Assembly: GCA_021157965.1 (NCBI GenBank)
Contig: JAGGVO010000042.1
Coordinates: forward strand, 82,384 to 146,383
Direction of reading: 5' to 3'
Length of the DNA: 64,000 nucleotides
From: Candidatus Neomarinimicrobiota bacterium
GTDB taxonomy: Bacteria > Fidelibacterota > Fidelibacteria > Fidelibacterales > Fidelibacteraceae
This document shows, piece by piece, positions 1 through 7,796 of this stretch; positions within the stretch are counted from its first letter, which is position 1, and every line of letters begins with the position of its first letter. The notes under the pieces are model-generated. The model had not been told where the DNA came from and searched no databases. It worked only from the letters and a program-made list of their open reading frames with translations. A program made the translations under genes and the position numbers.

Positions 1-411
1 TTCACAGAGCCATGTATCTTCCGGAATATTTTTCCCGTTGTTATACGAGGCATACATTGCATTCCAATAAAGGGTAAAATCCCGTGCTCTGTGTGACACT
101 TCACCGGAAATGTCTGCCATTTTTTCAACAAAACATGATTCATCAAACAGATCCGGTGTTACTGAATCCGTGAGAGGGTCATCGGCTGTATTGCACCGGA
201 GGATCCATTCCCTGCACCGCCGGATAATTTCTTCACGGCTCAGGTTTTGAGCAAACTGCCGTCGGTAATTATAGTGAATTTCATAACCAAAATGCTGAAA
301 GGGGTGGGTTTCCACAGGCAACACTGTCAAACCGGGATGGCCGTCCAGCAGGCTGCGGACCAGACTCGTCCCGGATTTATGCAAACCAAGAATGAACAGG
401 GGACCTTTCAT
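1..411 (-). CDS. Sulfotransferase family protein (partial, C-terminus beyond window)
   Basis: The first 137 residues are visible and run off the left edge. The N-terminus reads GPLFILGLHKSGTSLVRSLL, the PAPS-binding loop of the cytosolic and Golgi-type sulfotransferase superfamily (usual form GxPRSGTT), followed by a conserved GHPG. These enzymes move a sulfuryl group from PAPS to a sugar hydroxyl or amine, or to other acceptors. The start ATG overlaps the stop of the upstream glycosyltransferase as ATGA, so the two are translationally coupled. That context suggests the acceptor is the polysaccharide made by this locus, which is inference. There is no signal peptide, so a cytoplasmic or membrane-face reaction is expected. 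The 3'-phosphate-binding region lies outside the window. Confidence 0.82.
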   Translation of the reverse strand, partial: MKGPLFILGLHKSGTSLVRSLLDGHPGLTVLPVETHPFQHFGYEIHYNYRRQFAQNLSREEIIRRCREWILRCNTADDPLTDSVTPDLFDESCFVEKMADISGEVSHRARDFTLYWNAMYASYNNGKNIPEDTWLCE

Positions 412-1487
412 TTTTCCTCCGACAGAAGACCATATTTAATAAACACATCTTTTAAGGCTTTTTCACGGACTTCGAGACTATATTTTTCCTTGAGTTGCCG
501 GAAAAATTGTTTCCGCATTGCATCATTTCCGGTATAAAGAGCCTGAATTTTTCGTCTGCCCTCTTCCGGATTATCAAAATCCTCGATTATATAATCCGGA
601 AAACCGTTCACCATTTCAGGAAGGGCTCCTGCAGAAGATACCAGAGGCAGGGCTCCGTAGGCACAAGCCTCCGCCACGCCCATACCAAAAGATTCAAAAC
701 GGGAAAACTGACAGTAAACCGACGTCTTTTCATAGTATTCTGAAAGGGTGTCATGTGACTGGGGTGCCAGGACGGTCAGGTTTTCCGGTAAATTTGGTAG
801 ACCATCCTTAAAGGTCTGCTCCATGCCGATAATCATGAAAGGATAGTCCGGATTCATCCGGGCCATCCGGATAAAACGGTCAAACCCTTTAATAAGATAG
901 CGCCGCCGGGTATTGCAATATCCCACCGTCAATATCAGTGATTTCTTCGGTGTCCGTTCTTTCAGGCGAACTTCCGGAAATGCAATGGCATTATATATGA
1001 CACGTCCGGAGTAAGGACCCCTTTTTTTTGATTCAGCGGCCGCATAGTCCGAAACCGGTAAAACACAGGCAGCCTTTTTATACAAAAAACACACAATGCG
1101 GGAACGAAGGGGGTTCGTAAACACACCATAATGGTATTCGGGCAGCCAAGTGGTATCATATCCGCCCAGAACCAGAAACACCGGTTTTCGGAAAATAAGT
1201 CCCAAAAGCATGGGAATCAAAGCATGATAATCGGCAAACCATATAAACAGGGCCCGGCTTCGAAGAATGGGAAGGGGTAACTGAAAAAGTTGTTTCAGCA
1301 TACTTGCAGCTGTCCGGAAGCCGGCTGCCGATTTAAATCGACAGACACGAACTTTAAAAAAACGTTGTAAAATATCCACATCCTGAATGATAAAAAAACT
1401 CTCGTATTCATAACGGGGAGCGATAAAACAAAGAGACGGTATCTTTTTGTGGTTTTTCACCTGATTCAGCGGTTTTCTGATATCCAT
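408..1487 (-). CDS. GT4-family glycosyltransferase
   Basis: This 359-residue protein has a GT-B fold. The C-terminal half contains SRFESFGMGVAEACAYG and then SSAGALPEMV, the E-x7-E nucleotide-sugar binding segment and following loop of GT4 retaining glycosyltransferases. The N-terminal half has the acceptor-domain hydrophobic stretch and FLVLGGYDTTW. It probably adds one sugar to a lipid-linked oligosaccharide at the cytoplasmic membrane; donor and linkage cannot be read from sequence. It is last but one in the visible polysaccharide locus, overlaps the sulfotransferase start by 4 bp, and is separated by 78 bp from the ABC importer genes upstream. Confidence 0.85.
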   Translation of the reverse strand: MDIRKPLNQVKNHKKIPSLCFIAPRYEYESFFIIQDVDILQRFFKVRVCRFKSAAGFRTAASMLKQLFQLPLPILRSRALFIWFADYHALIPMLLGLIFRKPVFLVLGGYDTTWLPEYHYGVFTNPLRSRIVCFLYKKAACVLPVSDYAAAESKKRGPYSGRVIYNAIAFPEVRLKERTPKKSLILTVGYCNTRRRYLIKGFDRFIRMARMNPDYPFMIIGMEQTFKDGLPNLPENLTVLAPQSHDTLSEYYEKTSVYCQFSRFESFGMGVAEACAYGALPLVSSAGALPEMVNGFPDYIIEDFDNPEEGRRKIQALYTGNDAMRKQFFRQLKEKYSLEVREKALKDVFIKYGLLSEEK

Positions 1488-1565
1488 AAGGAGAATTTAC
1501 ATTTCAGGAAAGAAAATGTGCAGTATTATTATATTGTTTAAAACAGGATGTTATCTGTTACCCTT

Positions 1566-2327
1566 TCAATACCTGCGGGTATCCAGCTGATCGTAGAGAG
1601 TATGCCACAAATCCATAAATTCCGGTGTTTCAGGCATACGGGGCTCCGGAAGGGGATTTTCCTCATAATATTTTATCCGTGCCGGGCTTAACGAGAGGAC
1701 CATCACTTTTGATCCCAAAAGGATTGCTTCCTGCACATTATGAGTGATAAAAATGATTGTCGTTTTAAATTTCCGCCACAAGGTTTTCAATTCTTTTTGG
1801 AGGATGGATCGTGTCTGGGCATCCAGGGCACCGAAGGGCTCATCCATCACCAGAACCTTGGGGTTCAGGGCCAATGAGCGGGCAATGGCCACCCGTTGCC
1901 TCATGCCGCCGGAAAGCTGGTTGGGATAGGCATGTTTAAATTCAGAAAGATGAACCAGCTCAAGAAATTCTTCTGCCCGCCGTGTCAGTACTTTCATATC
2001 CCCTGAAACTTTATTCAGTTTCAAAGGATAGATGACATTTTCGATGACGGTTTTCCAGGGAAACAGTTGATTGAAATCCTGAAAAACCATGAGACGGTCC
2101 GGACCGATTCCGCTGATGGGCTCTCCGTCCAGGAGGATTTTCCCCGAAGTCGGTTCTTCAATACTGCAGATACAGCGAATGAGGGTGGTTTTGCCGCACC
2201 CAGAGGGACCCAGAATGGTGAGAAAATCGCCGGAATCCACGGAAAAGGAGAGTTTATCCAGAACAGTAAAGGATTTACCTTCAAGAGAATACTGTTTTAC
2301 AAGATCCTGAACCGTCAGATTACTCAT
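1566..2327 (-). CDS. ABC importer ATPase, nitrate/sulfonate/taurine type
   Basis: This ATP-binding subunit has Walker [10 protein letters not shown], signature [16 protein letters not shown] and Walker [13 protein letters not shown]. It closely follows the SsuB/TauB/NrtD pattern, including [13 protein letters not shown] for the Q-loop. It powers the permease encoded just upstream. The start used is the ATG that shares one base with the permease stop (TGATG); a slightly longer in-frame start exists 18 bp upstream but would overlap the permease more. At 253 residues it has the usual family length. The gene is last in a porin-binding protein-permease-ATPase unit. Substrate is not determined by the ATPase. 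Confidence 0.93.
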   Translation of the reverse strand: MSNLTVQDLVKQYSLEGKSFTVLDKLSFSVDSGDFLTILGPSGCGKTTLIRCICSIEEPTSGKILLDGEPISGIGPDRLMVFQDFNQLFPWKTVIENVIYPLKLNKVSGDMKVLTRRAEEFLELVHLSEFKHAYPNQLSGGMRQRVAIARSLALNPKVLVMDEPFGALDAQTRSILQKELKTLWRKFKTTIIFITHNVQEAILLGSKVMVLSLSPARIKYYEENPLPEPRMPETPEFMDLWHTLYDQLDTRRY

Positions 2328-3118
2328 CAAACACTCATCCCCCATTTCTTTACGGTTTTATTCTCCAGCGTTTTCAACAGAAATTCATCAACAAGCATAC
2401 CGATAATAATCACAGATATCAGTCCGGCAAAAACCGATTCAATATCCATAAAATAGCGGGTTTTGTAAATAAACCAACCGAGTCCGCCCACTACACCGGA
2501 AGCGCCGAAAACCATTTCGGCAGATACCAGGGCCCGCCAGCTCCGGGCCCAGGCGATTTTGAGTCCGGACAGGATATACGGAAAAGCATTGGGGATCATC
2601 ACAGCCCATATCAGGTGAAATTCACTCATACCGATGTTCCGTCCCAGTTCCAGCTGGATTTTCGGTATCGAGCGGAATCCTGCGAGGGAATTCACAATCA
2701 GGGGCCACAAAATAGAATGAATGATGATGATGATAATGGCTTTGGCTCCCAGCCCCACCAGTAACATCACCACCGGCAGCAGAGCGATGCCCGGCAACGG
2801 ATGCATGATAGACACAATCACATCCATAATCCGGGCAAAAGTTTTGCTGATCATACAGAAGGCCGTCAGAAAAAAAGCCAGAACAATTCCAAGACCGATA
2901 CCGCTGAAAATCAGATAAAGGGAAAATTTTATGTGCTGCAGTAACTCACCGGTTGTCAGGTTTTGCCACAGGGATTCCAGAACCCGTGAGAAGGGCGGAA
3001 AAAGTTTATCCCGGCCCGTCCACACCGGAATGTATTCCCAGAGAAAAAACAAAATCAAAATAAACAGGACTTTCGTGATTACGGTAACGCGCCGTTCCCG
3101 TATTTCTGATTTCAGCAT
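2327..3118 (-). CDS. ABC importer permease, SsuC/TauC-like
   Basis: The product is an integral membrane protein with about six transmembrane helices and the binding-protein-dependent transport domain. A short N-terminal tail (MLKSEIRERR) precedes the first helix, VLFILILFFLWEYIPVW. The EAA-type loop that contacts the ATPase corresponds to the stretch around SGLKIAWARSWRALVSAEMV. I chose the ATG 17 bp after the binding-protein stop, because an earlier start would overlap that gene by 34 bp. It forms the membrane channel of a probable sulfonate, taurine or nitrate-like importer with its flanking genes. Confidence 0.9.
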   Translation of the reverse strand: MLKSEIRERRVTVITKVLFILILFFLWEYIPVWTGRDKLFPPFSRVLESLWQNLTTGELLQHIKFSLYLIFSGIGLGIVLAFFLTAFCMISKTFARIMDVIVSIMHPLPGIALLPVVMLLVGLGAKAIIIIIIHSILWPLIVNSLAGFRSIPKIQLELGRNIGMSEFHLIWAVMIPNAFPYILSGLKIAWARSWRALVSAEMVFGASGVVGGLGWFIYKTRYFMDIESVFAGLISVIIIGMLVDEFLLKTLENKTVKKWGMSV

Positions 3119-3135
3119 GCGTTCAGATCCCGTTG

Positions 3136-4101
3136 TTAATCTGCCCCGGCCGGATTCACCGTTTCCCAAAGCAGGTCTTTTACATTCTCCGTATTGCGGT
3201 CTACATATCCGGCTTCATTCATAAAATCCAGAAATTTCAGCAAACCATGGGGGGTTTTACTGAAACGAACCCCTTCCCAGGTGGTGTATTTCATATACGT
3301 ATCCCGATCCAAATTTAATACCGGCGCCACATATTCTGCAGTTTTTTCAGGATTTTCATTCAACATGTCAATGGCTTCTTCCAGTGCTTTATATACTGCG
3401 TTGAATAACTCAGGATTACGTTTTTTCAGCTGGCCGGTGGCAGCCGTTACCAAAAAGGTGAAATCACCACCGAAAGCATCCCGCGCATCAACCACCTGAT
3501 GGATATCTTCCTGTTCCAACTCTTTAAAAATATAGGGAGGTGACGTAAAATGGCCGTCAATTTCCACCCGGTTGATCAGGGCATTGACCCCGTCGGGATG
3601 TGCCATGGCAATGATATTATGATCCAGGGCTTTTGGATTTCCCAGTTCCTTTGATGCAGCCATGGAAAGGAGAATATGCTGAATGGAACCGGGCGACGGC
3701 AGCGCAATTTTCATACCGGGTTTGATATCTTGTAAGGTTTTGATGTTTTCATGATATGTCTGAAGTCCTAAAGGCATCTCACACAAAGCCGAAATAATTT
3801 TATAATCATAACCCTTTGCCCAGGCAATCAGATACGGAGGAACTCCCATACTTCCCACATCAATGTTGCCTCCGGCCATCCCTTCCCGGATTGCCCCTCC
3901 GGAACCCAGGCGTACCCATTCAACCTGTGCATCGGGATAATATTTTTCAATCAGATTCAGTTCCTGCATTAAAATGACCGGGGCATACCCCAATCCAAAC
4001 TGCTGGGCAACCACTACCCGGTTCTTATCCATACTCTTACCGCATGAAAACAGAGATAAACTCAGGATAACCATAAACAAAAAAATGGCTGTTTTTTTCA
4101 T
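3136..4101 (-). CDS. ABC importer substrate-binding lipoprotein, NMT1/SsuA-like
   Basis: This 321-residue protein starts with a lipoprotein signal peptide ending in LSLFSC, so Cys20 should be lipidated. The mature part has the NMT1/OMP-like binding fold: QFGLGYAPVILMQELNLIEKYYP near the N-terminus, then GAIREGMAGGNIDVGSMGVPP, and later AYKALEEAI-type helices. The family captures sulfonates, taurine, nitrate, thiamine precursors or aromatic acids for the cognate ABC importer. A strong G-rich ribosome-binding site precedes the ATG. Its gene lies 12 bp downstream of the porin gene, which fits an outer-membrane-to-cytoplasm uptake route. The ligand cannot be named from sequence. Confidence 0.88.
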   Translation of the reverse strand: MKKTAIFLFMVILSLSLFSCGKSMDKNRVVVAQQFGLGYAPVILMQELNLIEKYYPDAQVEWVRLGSGGAIREGMAGGNIDVGSMGVPPYLIAWAKGYDYKIISALCEMPLGLQTYHENIKTLQDIKPGMKIALPSPGSIQHILLSMAASKELGNPKALDHNIIAMAHPDGVNALINRVEIDGHFTSPPYIFKELEQEDIHQVVDARDAFGGDFTFLVTAATGQLKKRNPELFNAVYKALEEAIDMLNENPEKTAEYVAPVLNLDRDTYMKYTTWEGVRFSKTPHGLLKFLDFMNEAGYVDRNTENVKDLLWETVNPAGAD

Positions 4102-4113
4102 GTTACCACCCCC

Positions 4114-5160
4114 TTATTTAAAAGCATATTCAATGAAACATTCAATTTTGTTCCGGGTATATTTCGTATCATCCGGACTGCCTTTCCACTGCCGGCGCCA
4201 CGTGGGGCGAATCTTAACCGATCCGGCATCTGAATTGTGTACCGTGATTTTATATTCCAGCCAACTGTAGAGATGATCTGTCGTGTTATCCCCGCTGTCC
4301 GTTACCTGGCCGTAATCGAAAAATCCCCGAAAGACACCGGGGCCTGTTTTACCGCGCACACCTATGCGACCGATCCATCCGTCATAAAACTCCTCAATGG
4401 TCACAGCAGCTTCACCCCAAACGGAATATCCGGAGACTTTACCCGACACAACCGCTCCGGCAGTCAAAGGATTGTAATTGGATTTCTTTGTACTCCACAA
4501 GACTTGAGGAACAATTTCCAGAGCCCCCAAATTCAGGGCATAATCTGCTCCAATGGTTATGCCATCGCGGTTTGTAATGGTTGAGTCACCGTCCAGATAT
4601 ACTTCCAGATTTGTGCGGTTTTCATCCACGGAAAAATAGGCTCTGGCCAGTCCGTCTCCCAACGTTTTATGTACCCTGAAACCGGTGTAGGCATTATTGT
4701 TGAAAATCAGGAATGGAATATCCACCACTCGTGTGGGATAATAATGAATATCCCAGATTGTGTTTCCACCTTGCGGAATCCGCCCCAGATCAAATCCAAA
4801 ATCCCCTTTTTTACCGACATAAAGCCGGGTAAAATCCACGGAAGGCGATTGGGCTGATCCGTCAGACGAAGCAGAGGGAAGCCCTGAACCACTTCCCATT
4901 TTAGACCAGAAAGCCAGGGAATTATGGGAAAGTTGAATTTTGGCAAAATACCCGTTATTGATGTCCGCATTCAGATTAAGCCGGGCCCTGAACTGCAGAT
5001 AGGCGTCACCTGTCCGGCTGTTTATTTTTCCATCACCGTCTTTATTAGTAATCAGATCAAAACGTGGCCGTATCCAGGTGTCTCCACTCAGACTGATTTC
5101 AGACCGGGCATTCCCTGCCAGCATGAGCCCTGCAAGAAATAACAACAACATTCTTATCAT
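4114..5160 (-). CDS. Outer-membrane porin-like beta-barrel protein
   Basis: The 348-residue protein has a signal peptide (MIRMLLLFLAGLMLAGNARS) and then alternating hydrophobic/polar strands typical of a 16-18-stranded barrel. It ends in Phe-Lys after an aromatic-rich strand (IECFIEYAFK). Strand segments such as TWIRPRFDLITNKDGDG and AYLQFRARLNLNADINNGYF resemble porins of the OprP/alginate-export type. I chose the ATG at 5160 because a GAGGAG ribosome-binding site lies a few bases upstream; an in-frame start 24 bp earlier has none. It directly precedes the binding-protein gene, so it probably admits the ABC importer's substrate through the outer membrane. Confidence 0.72.
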   Translation of the reverse strand: MIRMLLLFLAGLMLAGNARSEISLSGDTWIRPRFDLITNKDGDGKINSRTGDAYLQFRARLNLNADINNGYFAKIQLSHNSLAFWSKMGSGSGLPSASSDGSAQSPSVDFTRLYVGKKGDFGFDLGRIPQGGNTIWDIHYYPTRVVDIPFLIFNNNAYTGFRVHKTLGDGLARAYFSVDENRTNLEVYLDGDSTITNRDGITIGADYALNLGALEIVPQVLWSTKKSNYNPLTAGAVVSGKVSGYSVWGEAAVTIEEFYDGWIGRIGVRGKTGPGVFRGFFDYGQVTDSGDNTTDHLYSWLEYKITVHNSDAGSVKIRPTWRRQWKGSPDDTKYTRNKIECFIEYAFK

Positions 5161-5231
5161 GAGAAATCTCCTCTTTTTTTTCAATTTGAAAGAGTATAGA
5201 GAGAAATGAAAGGGGATAAAAATCTAAATAT

Positions 5232-6071
5232 TTAATGAGAGGGGGACAGATTATTTAATTTTTCGATAAGTGCCCGGATTATATCCCCGTACCGGGAGGA
5301 TTCACCGGCTAAAAGCAAAATATTCCGATGGATCTGATAGGTATCTGAAACAACAATATGAGGATATTGCTCCTGAATGTTTTTCAGATAGGTTTCGTTG
5401 ATAAAGAGTCCAAGCGGTTTCTGATTTATCAGGGTAAGCCGGTCTGCGGTTGTACCCATTTCGGCCACAATGTTTACATCTCCGAACTGTTCCAGATAAT
5501 TCAGAACCACGGTATGAATTCCTGAATCCTTCTGATCAATCACCAGGGGGATTTTCCTGATATCATGGCTTAGGGATTGATGGTAGACCAAAACGATGCG
5601 TTCATCTTTCAGGGGGATTGCATCAATGTGCCGGGGAAGTTCCATATTTACACCGCCAACAATGGCCACATCCGCCTGATGGTCGATGATATTCCGGATG
5701 GCTTCATCAGACCGGCATGTATACACACGGGGAAAAAGTCTTTTTTCCCGGAGCAGTTCATAAATGGGTTCAAGATAGAGATGGGTGGCCACCGTACTCA
5801 GATTTACGGTGAAATCATTCATTCCTTCCAATCGGGCCATCAGTTCGTCATGATCCCGGAGTATCCGTTCACAATATTTATAAAAAACCTTGCCCTGGGG
5901 TGTAAAATGGTATTCGCCGTCGTAAGAATACAGGGTTATGTTCAACTCCTGCTGGAGTTTGTTCAAACGATAGCTGATTGTTGGCTGTGATAAATATAAA
6001 TACCGGGAAACTGCAGATGTATTACGTTGTATATAGAGCTGTTTATAAATTTTAAGGTCCAGCAGATCCAT
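5232..6071 (-). CDS. LysR-family transcriptional regulator
   Basis: The N-terminal 60 residues form the LysR winged helix-turn-helix (NTSAVSRYLYLSQPTISYRL with NKLQQELNITLY). A type 2 periplasmic-binding-like sensor domain fills residues 90-280. It lies 71 bp upstream of the porin gene in the same direction and follows the ATP-grasp gene by about 25 bp. The natural inference is control of the porin-ABC unit in response to its substrate, as Cbl/CysB control sulfonate uptake. The ATG at 6071 is preferred over a TTG one codon earlier because a GGGAGGG motif sits at a better distance. Unlike most LysR genes it is not divergent from its presumed target. Confidence 0.88.
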   Translation of the reverse strand: MDLLDLKIYKQLYIQRNTSAVSRYLYLSQPTISYRLNKLQQELNITLYSYDGEYHFTPQGKVFYKYCERILRDHDELMARLEGMNDFTVNLSTVATHLYLEPIYELLREKRLFPRVYTCRSDEAIRNIIDHQADVAIVGGVNMELPRHIDAIPLKDERIVLVYHQSLSHDIRKIPLVIDQKDSGIHTVVLNYLEQFGDVNIVAEMGTTADRLTLINQKPLGLFINETYLKNIQEQYPHIVVSDTYQIHRNILLLAGESSRYGDIIRALIEKLNNLSPSH

Positions 6072-6095
6072 CAATCCCTCCCGGGTTTGAAAGGC

Positions 6096-7145
6096 TTATT
6101 TTACTTCGTCAGAATCATAAAACACCTGATCATAATAACGGACACTTTGCCGGGTAGTCCGGAGATTTTTTTGAATCTCCGTAAGTTCTTCAAGAGAAAT
6201 AAGTCCAAGCTCATGTTTAACACCAGCCCAGGGAATGTTAAAATTTTCCTGATGGACAAAGGTAGAGACCCGTGGATTGATTTCCATGAGTTTGCCTCCC
6301 TTGAACTGAATATTAATAAAATAGTCATACTCCAGGCGGTGAACAATATCCCGTGCATATTCCATATATTCCGGTGCATCCTGGTTTCTGAAAAACATGG
6401 CCAGACCTGCTTTCATGGCTTCCCGGGTTTTTGTAAAGCCCAACAAAACCTTCCCGTTCCGGCAATAACAATCCACGGTAATTTCTGTCCCCTCAAGAAA
6501 TTCAGATACAATCAAATCAGGAAAACGTGCTGCTTGTCTCAGAATCTCTTCACATTCCTCAAGAGTAAAAGTGGTATCTTCAATCCGCTTCTTCAACAGC
6601 ATATTCAGCCGGTCGGTTCCGGCTTCGAGGATTCGGAATCCCCGGGATCCCTTACTTACAGCCGGTTTGAAGCAGACTCTTTTATCAGGATAGCCCAAAC
6701 CTAAAACGGCTTTTCTGAAGTCATTCACGGTGTTCACGGTCCGTGTTTCGGGCAGGGGGACCGAGCTCTCTTTAAAAAAGTCATTCATGGCAGATTTGCT
6801 GTCACAGGGAATGGCCGATTCGGTTTTGGGGATCATGATGGGAAAACCTGCCTTGCGAAAATCATCCCGGAGGGGACTCAAAGGCATCACATCCGAGGAG
6901 CTTTGGGGCAGAATCAGATCCACTTTCTCTTTTCGTGCAATATGGAGGATTGTTTCAGGATAGGCAGGATCCGTCCCGGCGGGGACAGGATAAAACACAT
7001 CACTGAAAAAGCGTCCTGACGCCAGGGGATTCATATCCGTCCCGATGATTTCAACCGGTCTTTCCCCATGTTCTTTCAGTGCCCGGATCATGGTAACACC
7101 TCCGGGACAACCGACTGTCGTTAACAAAATACGGATAAGTTTCAT
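6096..7145 (-). CDS. ATP-grasp family ligase
   Basis: This 349-residue protein has the carbamoyl-phosphate-synthase-like ATP-grasp architecture. An N-terminal Rossmann-like region (ILLTTVGCPGGVTMIRAL, then IIGTDMNP) is followed by the ATP-grasp core with CFKPAVSKGSRGFRIL and EFLEGTEITVDCYC. A metal-binding segment GKLMEINPRVSTFV comes near the end. ATP-grasp enzymes activate a carboxylate as an acyl phosphate and join it to an amine or thiol. Between a PIG-L deacetylase and a regulator, in a locus with an AsnB-type amidotransferase, it may attach an amino acid or other acid to a free sugar amine; that is inference. It is similar in form to ligases of capsule and O-antigen loci. Confidence 0.8.
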   Translation of the reverse strand: MKLIRILLTTVGCPGGVTMIRALKEHGERPVEIIGTDMNPLASGRFFSDVFYPVPAGTDPAYPETILHIARKEKVDLILPQSSSDVMPLSPLRDDFRKAGFPIMIPKTESAIPCDSKSAMNDFFKESSVPLPETRTVNTVNDFRKAVLGLGYPDKRVCFKPAVSKGSRGFRILEAGTDRLNMLLKKRIEDTTFTLEECEEILRQAARFPDLIVSEFLEGTEITVDCYCRNGKVLLGFTKTREAMKAGLAMFFRNQDAPEYMEYARDIVHRLEYDYFINIQFKGGKLMEINPRVSTFVHQENFNIPWAGVKHELGLISLEELTEIQKNLRTTRQSVRYYDQVFYDSDEVK

Positions 7146-7155
7146 TGATTTCCTG

Positions 7156-7788
7156 CTATATTATGTATCGTATCACTTCAAAACATTCGGCATAATCACA
7201 ACCGATCTGCACACCCCGTGTGGTGGCAAGACTCATAATAAATTCTTTTGAAGCATACTTTCGCATCTTCTGGGAATTGTATGCATCCAAAGCATAAATT
7301 TTCTTTTCAATGTGGCGCTTTTCCAGCCGGATAAAGGAGCGGGTTTCAAAATTGATATGATTCCATGGAATTTCATACGCCAAAATAGTGGTCTGCTTGA
7401 AAGCCCGTTGCCCTTCCATGGCGACTGTATTGTGATCCTGGTGCAAATCGTGAGGGGAAGGCATAAATACAAGATCGGGGTTCAGTTCCCGCTTTAAGCG
7501 TACCATTTCTTCCAGCAAATCCTGGCGGACATAGTTAAGTTTCCGAACGGTAAACCCGTAAATCAGAAGATTTTCCGCTTTGATACCGAGGCGTTTTGTG
7601 GCTTCTTTGACTTCAATTTCGAGAATGTTTTCCGGCATGCCCGGAGGGACTGATTCCTTGGCGGTTGAAAAAGCGGCATAATATATATCCGCATCGTCTT
7701 CCAGAAATTTGGCAATACTCCCCCCACATCCAAATTCTCCGTCATCGGTATGGGGTGCCAGAATCAGTATACGTTTTGCTGTCTTCAT
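7156..7788 (-). CDS. PIG-L/LmbE-family N-deacetylase
   Basis: The zinc-site motifs of the PIG-L family are present: ILAPHTDDGEFGCGGSIAKF near the N-terminus (canonical PHPDDE; here PHTDDGE) and PSPHDLHQDHNTVA with the HxxDH zinc ligands around residue 105. The family removes acetyl groups from N-acetylglucosaminyl or related N-acetylated groups. At about 210 residues it is compact and complete. I chose the ATG at 7788, seven bases after a GAGG motif, rather than a TTG at 7800 that would overlap the AsnB stop. In this locus it could expose a free amine on a hexosamine for later N-sulfation or acylation (inference). Confidence 0.87.
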   Translation of the reverse strand: MKTAKRILILAPHTDDGEFGCGGSIAKFLEDDADIYYAAFSTAKESVPPGMPENILEIEVKEATKRLGIKAENLLIYGFTVRKLNYVRQDLLEEMVRLKRELNPDLVFMPSPHDLHQDHNTVAMEGQRAFKQTTILAYEIPWNHINFETRSFIRLEKRHIEKKIYALDAYNSQKMRKYASKEFIMSLATTRGVQIGCDYAECFEVIRYII

Positions 7789-7796
7789 GGTTTTCC

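Noticed and set aside
6027..6704. Plus-strand open frame of about 225 codons
   Set aside because: It lies antisense to the LysR and ATP-grasp genes, has no start context, and its translation has no domain features.
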